The notes under the pieces were generated by a model, which saw only the letters and a list, made by a program, of their open reading frames with translations, had not been told where the DNA came from and searched no databases. A stretch of DNA of 64,000 nt from DATFVA01 sp963815785 (GTDB lineage: Bacteria; Bacteroidota; Ignavibacteria; Ignavibacteriales; Ignavibacteriaceae): assembly GCA_963815785.1 (NCBI GenBank), contig CAWFHZ010000007.1, positions 806,001 through 870,000 of the forward strand, given 5' to 3'. The position numbers were made by a program, and so were the translations under genes. Positions 63,087 through 64,000 of this stretch are shown in pieces. Every line of letters starts with the position of its first letter. Positions within the stretch are counted from its first letter, which is position 1.

Positions 63087-64000
63087 ATGTCTAATATATC
63101 CCGGTTAACATTTCTTATTGTTTTTAGTTTGGGCAGTTTATCTGCCCAAACATTTATTGGTAAGTTAAATCCTTTTCCATCTTCCAACCCGGTTAGCGTT
63201 ACAGCAGGAGATACTTTAAAAATACTTGCTGTTATGGTTAATTTTCAGGAGGATAGAGATGGAACCACTTTTGGTAATGGTAAATTTGGTTCTATTTATA
63301 CACAGAATTATGGCAACACAATTCTCGATCCCTTACCTCATAATAAATCTTATTTTGAATCTCATTTGGAATTCGTGAAAAATTATTTTGAAAAAGTTTC
63401 TTCAGGGAATCTCCATATTCAGTACACAGTACTTCCAGATACTTTTTCAGTTTCACAAACAATGAGAAATTACTCTCCTCCGAATAATTCTGATGACTTT
63501 ACTCCTCTTGCAGATTTTTCCGGTGAAGTTTGGCAGAAAGCAGATGCGATGTATCCCGGTTTTAATTTTTCACAATATGATATTTTCGCAATATTTCATG
63601 CAGGTGTTGGACGTGATATTTCCTTGCCGGGAAGTATCGGGAATGAAAAAGATTTACCTTCGGTTTATTTAAGTTTTAAGGCTTTACAAAATATTTACGG
63701 TAGCGGATTTTCCGGTTTCCAGGTTTCCGGCGGAGCATTTAATATTAAGAATAGTATGATTCTTCCTGAAACCGAAGGAAGAGAATTGGAGTCCATCGGT
63801 GGTTCGGTTTTATTCCAGATTTCTATAAATGGATTAATCGCAGCAAGCATCGGTAGTTACCTCGGGCTTCCCGATCTTTATGATACCGAAACAGGATTAA
63901 GTGCAATTGGAAGATTCGGATTGATGGATGGGCAGGCAATATTCGCATACAATGGCATTTTCCCACCTGAACCTTCCGCCTGGGAGAAAATATTTTTGTC
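63087..64000 (+). CDS. M6-peptidase-like secreted protein lacking HExxH, truncated by window end
   Basis: The ATG at 63087 lies 6 bp after porV and opens a signal peptide (MSNISRLTFLIVFSLGSLSA, Q). The frame stays open to the window end (~304 residues). The fold follows immune-inhibitor-A-like M6 proteases: KILAVMVNFQEDRDGTTFGN, KNYFEKVSSGNLHIQYTV, YDIFAIFHAG and SYLGLPDLYDTETG. In M6 enzymes HExxH precedes LGLPDLYD, but here residues 253-257 are A-S-I-G-S, so both zinc histidines and the catalytic glutamate are missing. It may be an inactive structural or T9SS cargo protein. Confidence 0.75.
   Translation, partial: MSNISRLTFLIVFSLGSLSAQTFIGKLNPFPSSNPVSVTAGDTLKILAVMVNFQEDRDGTTFGNGKFGSIYTQNYGNTILDPLPHNKSYFESHLEFVKNYFEKVSSGNLHIQYTVLPDTFSVSQTMRNYSPPNNSDDFTPLADFSGEVWQKADAMYPGFNFSQYDIFAIFHAGVGRDISLPGSIGNEKDLPSVYLSFKALQNIYGSGFSGFQVSGGAFNIKNSMILPETEGRELESIGGSVLFQISINGLIAASIGSYLGLPDLYDTETGLSAIGRFGLMDGQAIFAYNGIFPPEPSAWEKIFL

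Overview
The window is low-GC, gene-dense bacterial DNA that best fits the Ignavibacteria, in the Bacteroidota/Chlorobi group. The pointers are a PorU-like C25 peptidase with a type IX secretion sorting domain followed directly by PorV, a Y_Y_Y/Reg_prop hybrid two-component sensor pair, TonB-linked envelope operons, LPS export and Kdo genes, frequent TTG starts and weak Shine-Dalgarno sequences. The group assignment is inferred from gene content and was not tested by phylogeny.

Layout. 1-2.8 kb: end of a PhnC-type ATPase, PhnE permease, a frameshifted PstB and PhoU. 2.8-6.5 kb: TetR regulator, heme/hemoglobin-type TonB receptor and a small membrane protein. 6.5-16.6 kb: an accessory locus with two tandem hybrid two-component regulators whose output halves are almost identical and whose sensor halves are full of indels, an intact lipoprotein gene behind an array of 21-bp repeats, and at the far end the 3' remnant of a second lipoprotein gene. 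Both lipoprotein ends carry the same structured 3' element. 16.6-21.5 kb: a porin-pstSCAB operon on the minus strand with a four-repeat Pho box. 21.8-27.3 kb: YtxH protein, rhomboid protease, sodium:solute symporter with a small overlapping membrane protein, and a large secreted PIG-L deacetylase. 27.5-33.9 kb: kdsA, an unknown gene, kdsD, lptC, lptA-like, lptB and murB. 34-38.8 kb: phenylalanine hydroxylase, peroxiredoxins, rhodanese, then PTPS-folE-SDR-SDR, a probable tetrahydrobiopterin pathway. 38.8-41.1 kb: Spy-like protein divergent from an ECF sigma/anti-sigma/Spy-like operon. 41.2-44.5 kb: tRNA-Leu, TPR protein, CMD-like protein, beta-barrel and DUF92 protein. 44.5-52.8 kb: an envelope operon (990-aa TPR protein, beta-barrel, HU-TM-SPOR fusion, ExbB, ExbD, TonB). 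52.8-54.9 kb: small membrane proteins and a beta-propeller protein. 55-55.6 kb: tRNA-Gln and tRNA-Glu, each followed by tRNA 3' fragments whose T-loop is interrupted by palindromes. 55.7-64 kb: ferredoxin, endonuclease III, HD protein, peroxiredoxin, PorU, PorV and an M6-like protein that has lost its HExxH site.

Single-base indels break or shorten at least eight otherwise recognisable genes outside the sensor locus (pstB, tetR, pstC, symporter, bcp, ferredoxin, beta-propeller and perhaps the small membrane protein). Several lie in homopolymers, so uncorrected sequencing error is a serious alternative to true decay. The most notable structures are the lipoprotein/two-component locus with its paired RNA-like elements and helical-phase repeats, the palindrome-interrupted tRNA fragments, the HU-SPOR energised envelope operon and the active-site-dead M6 protein beside PorV.
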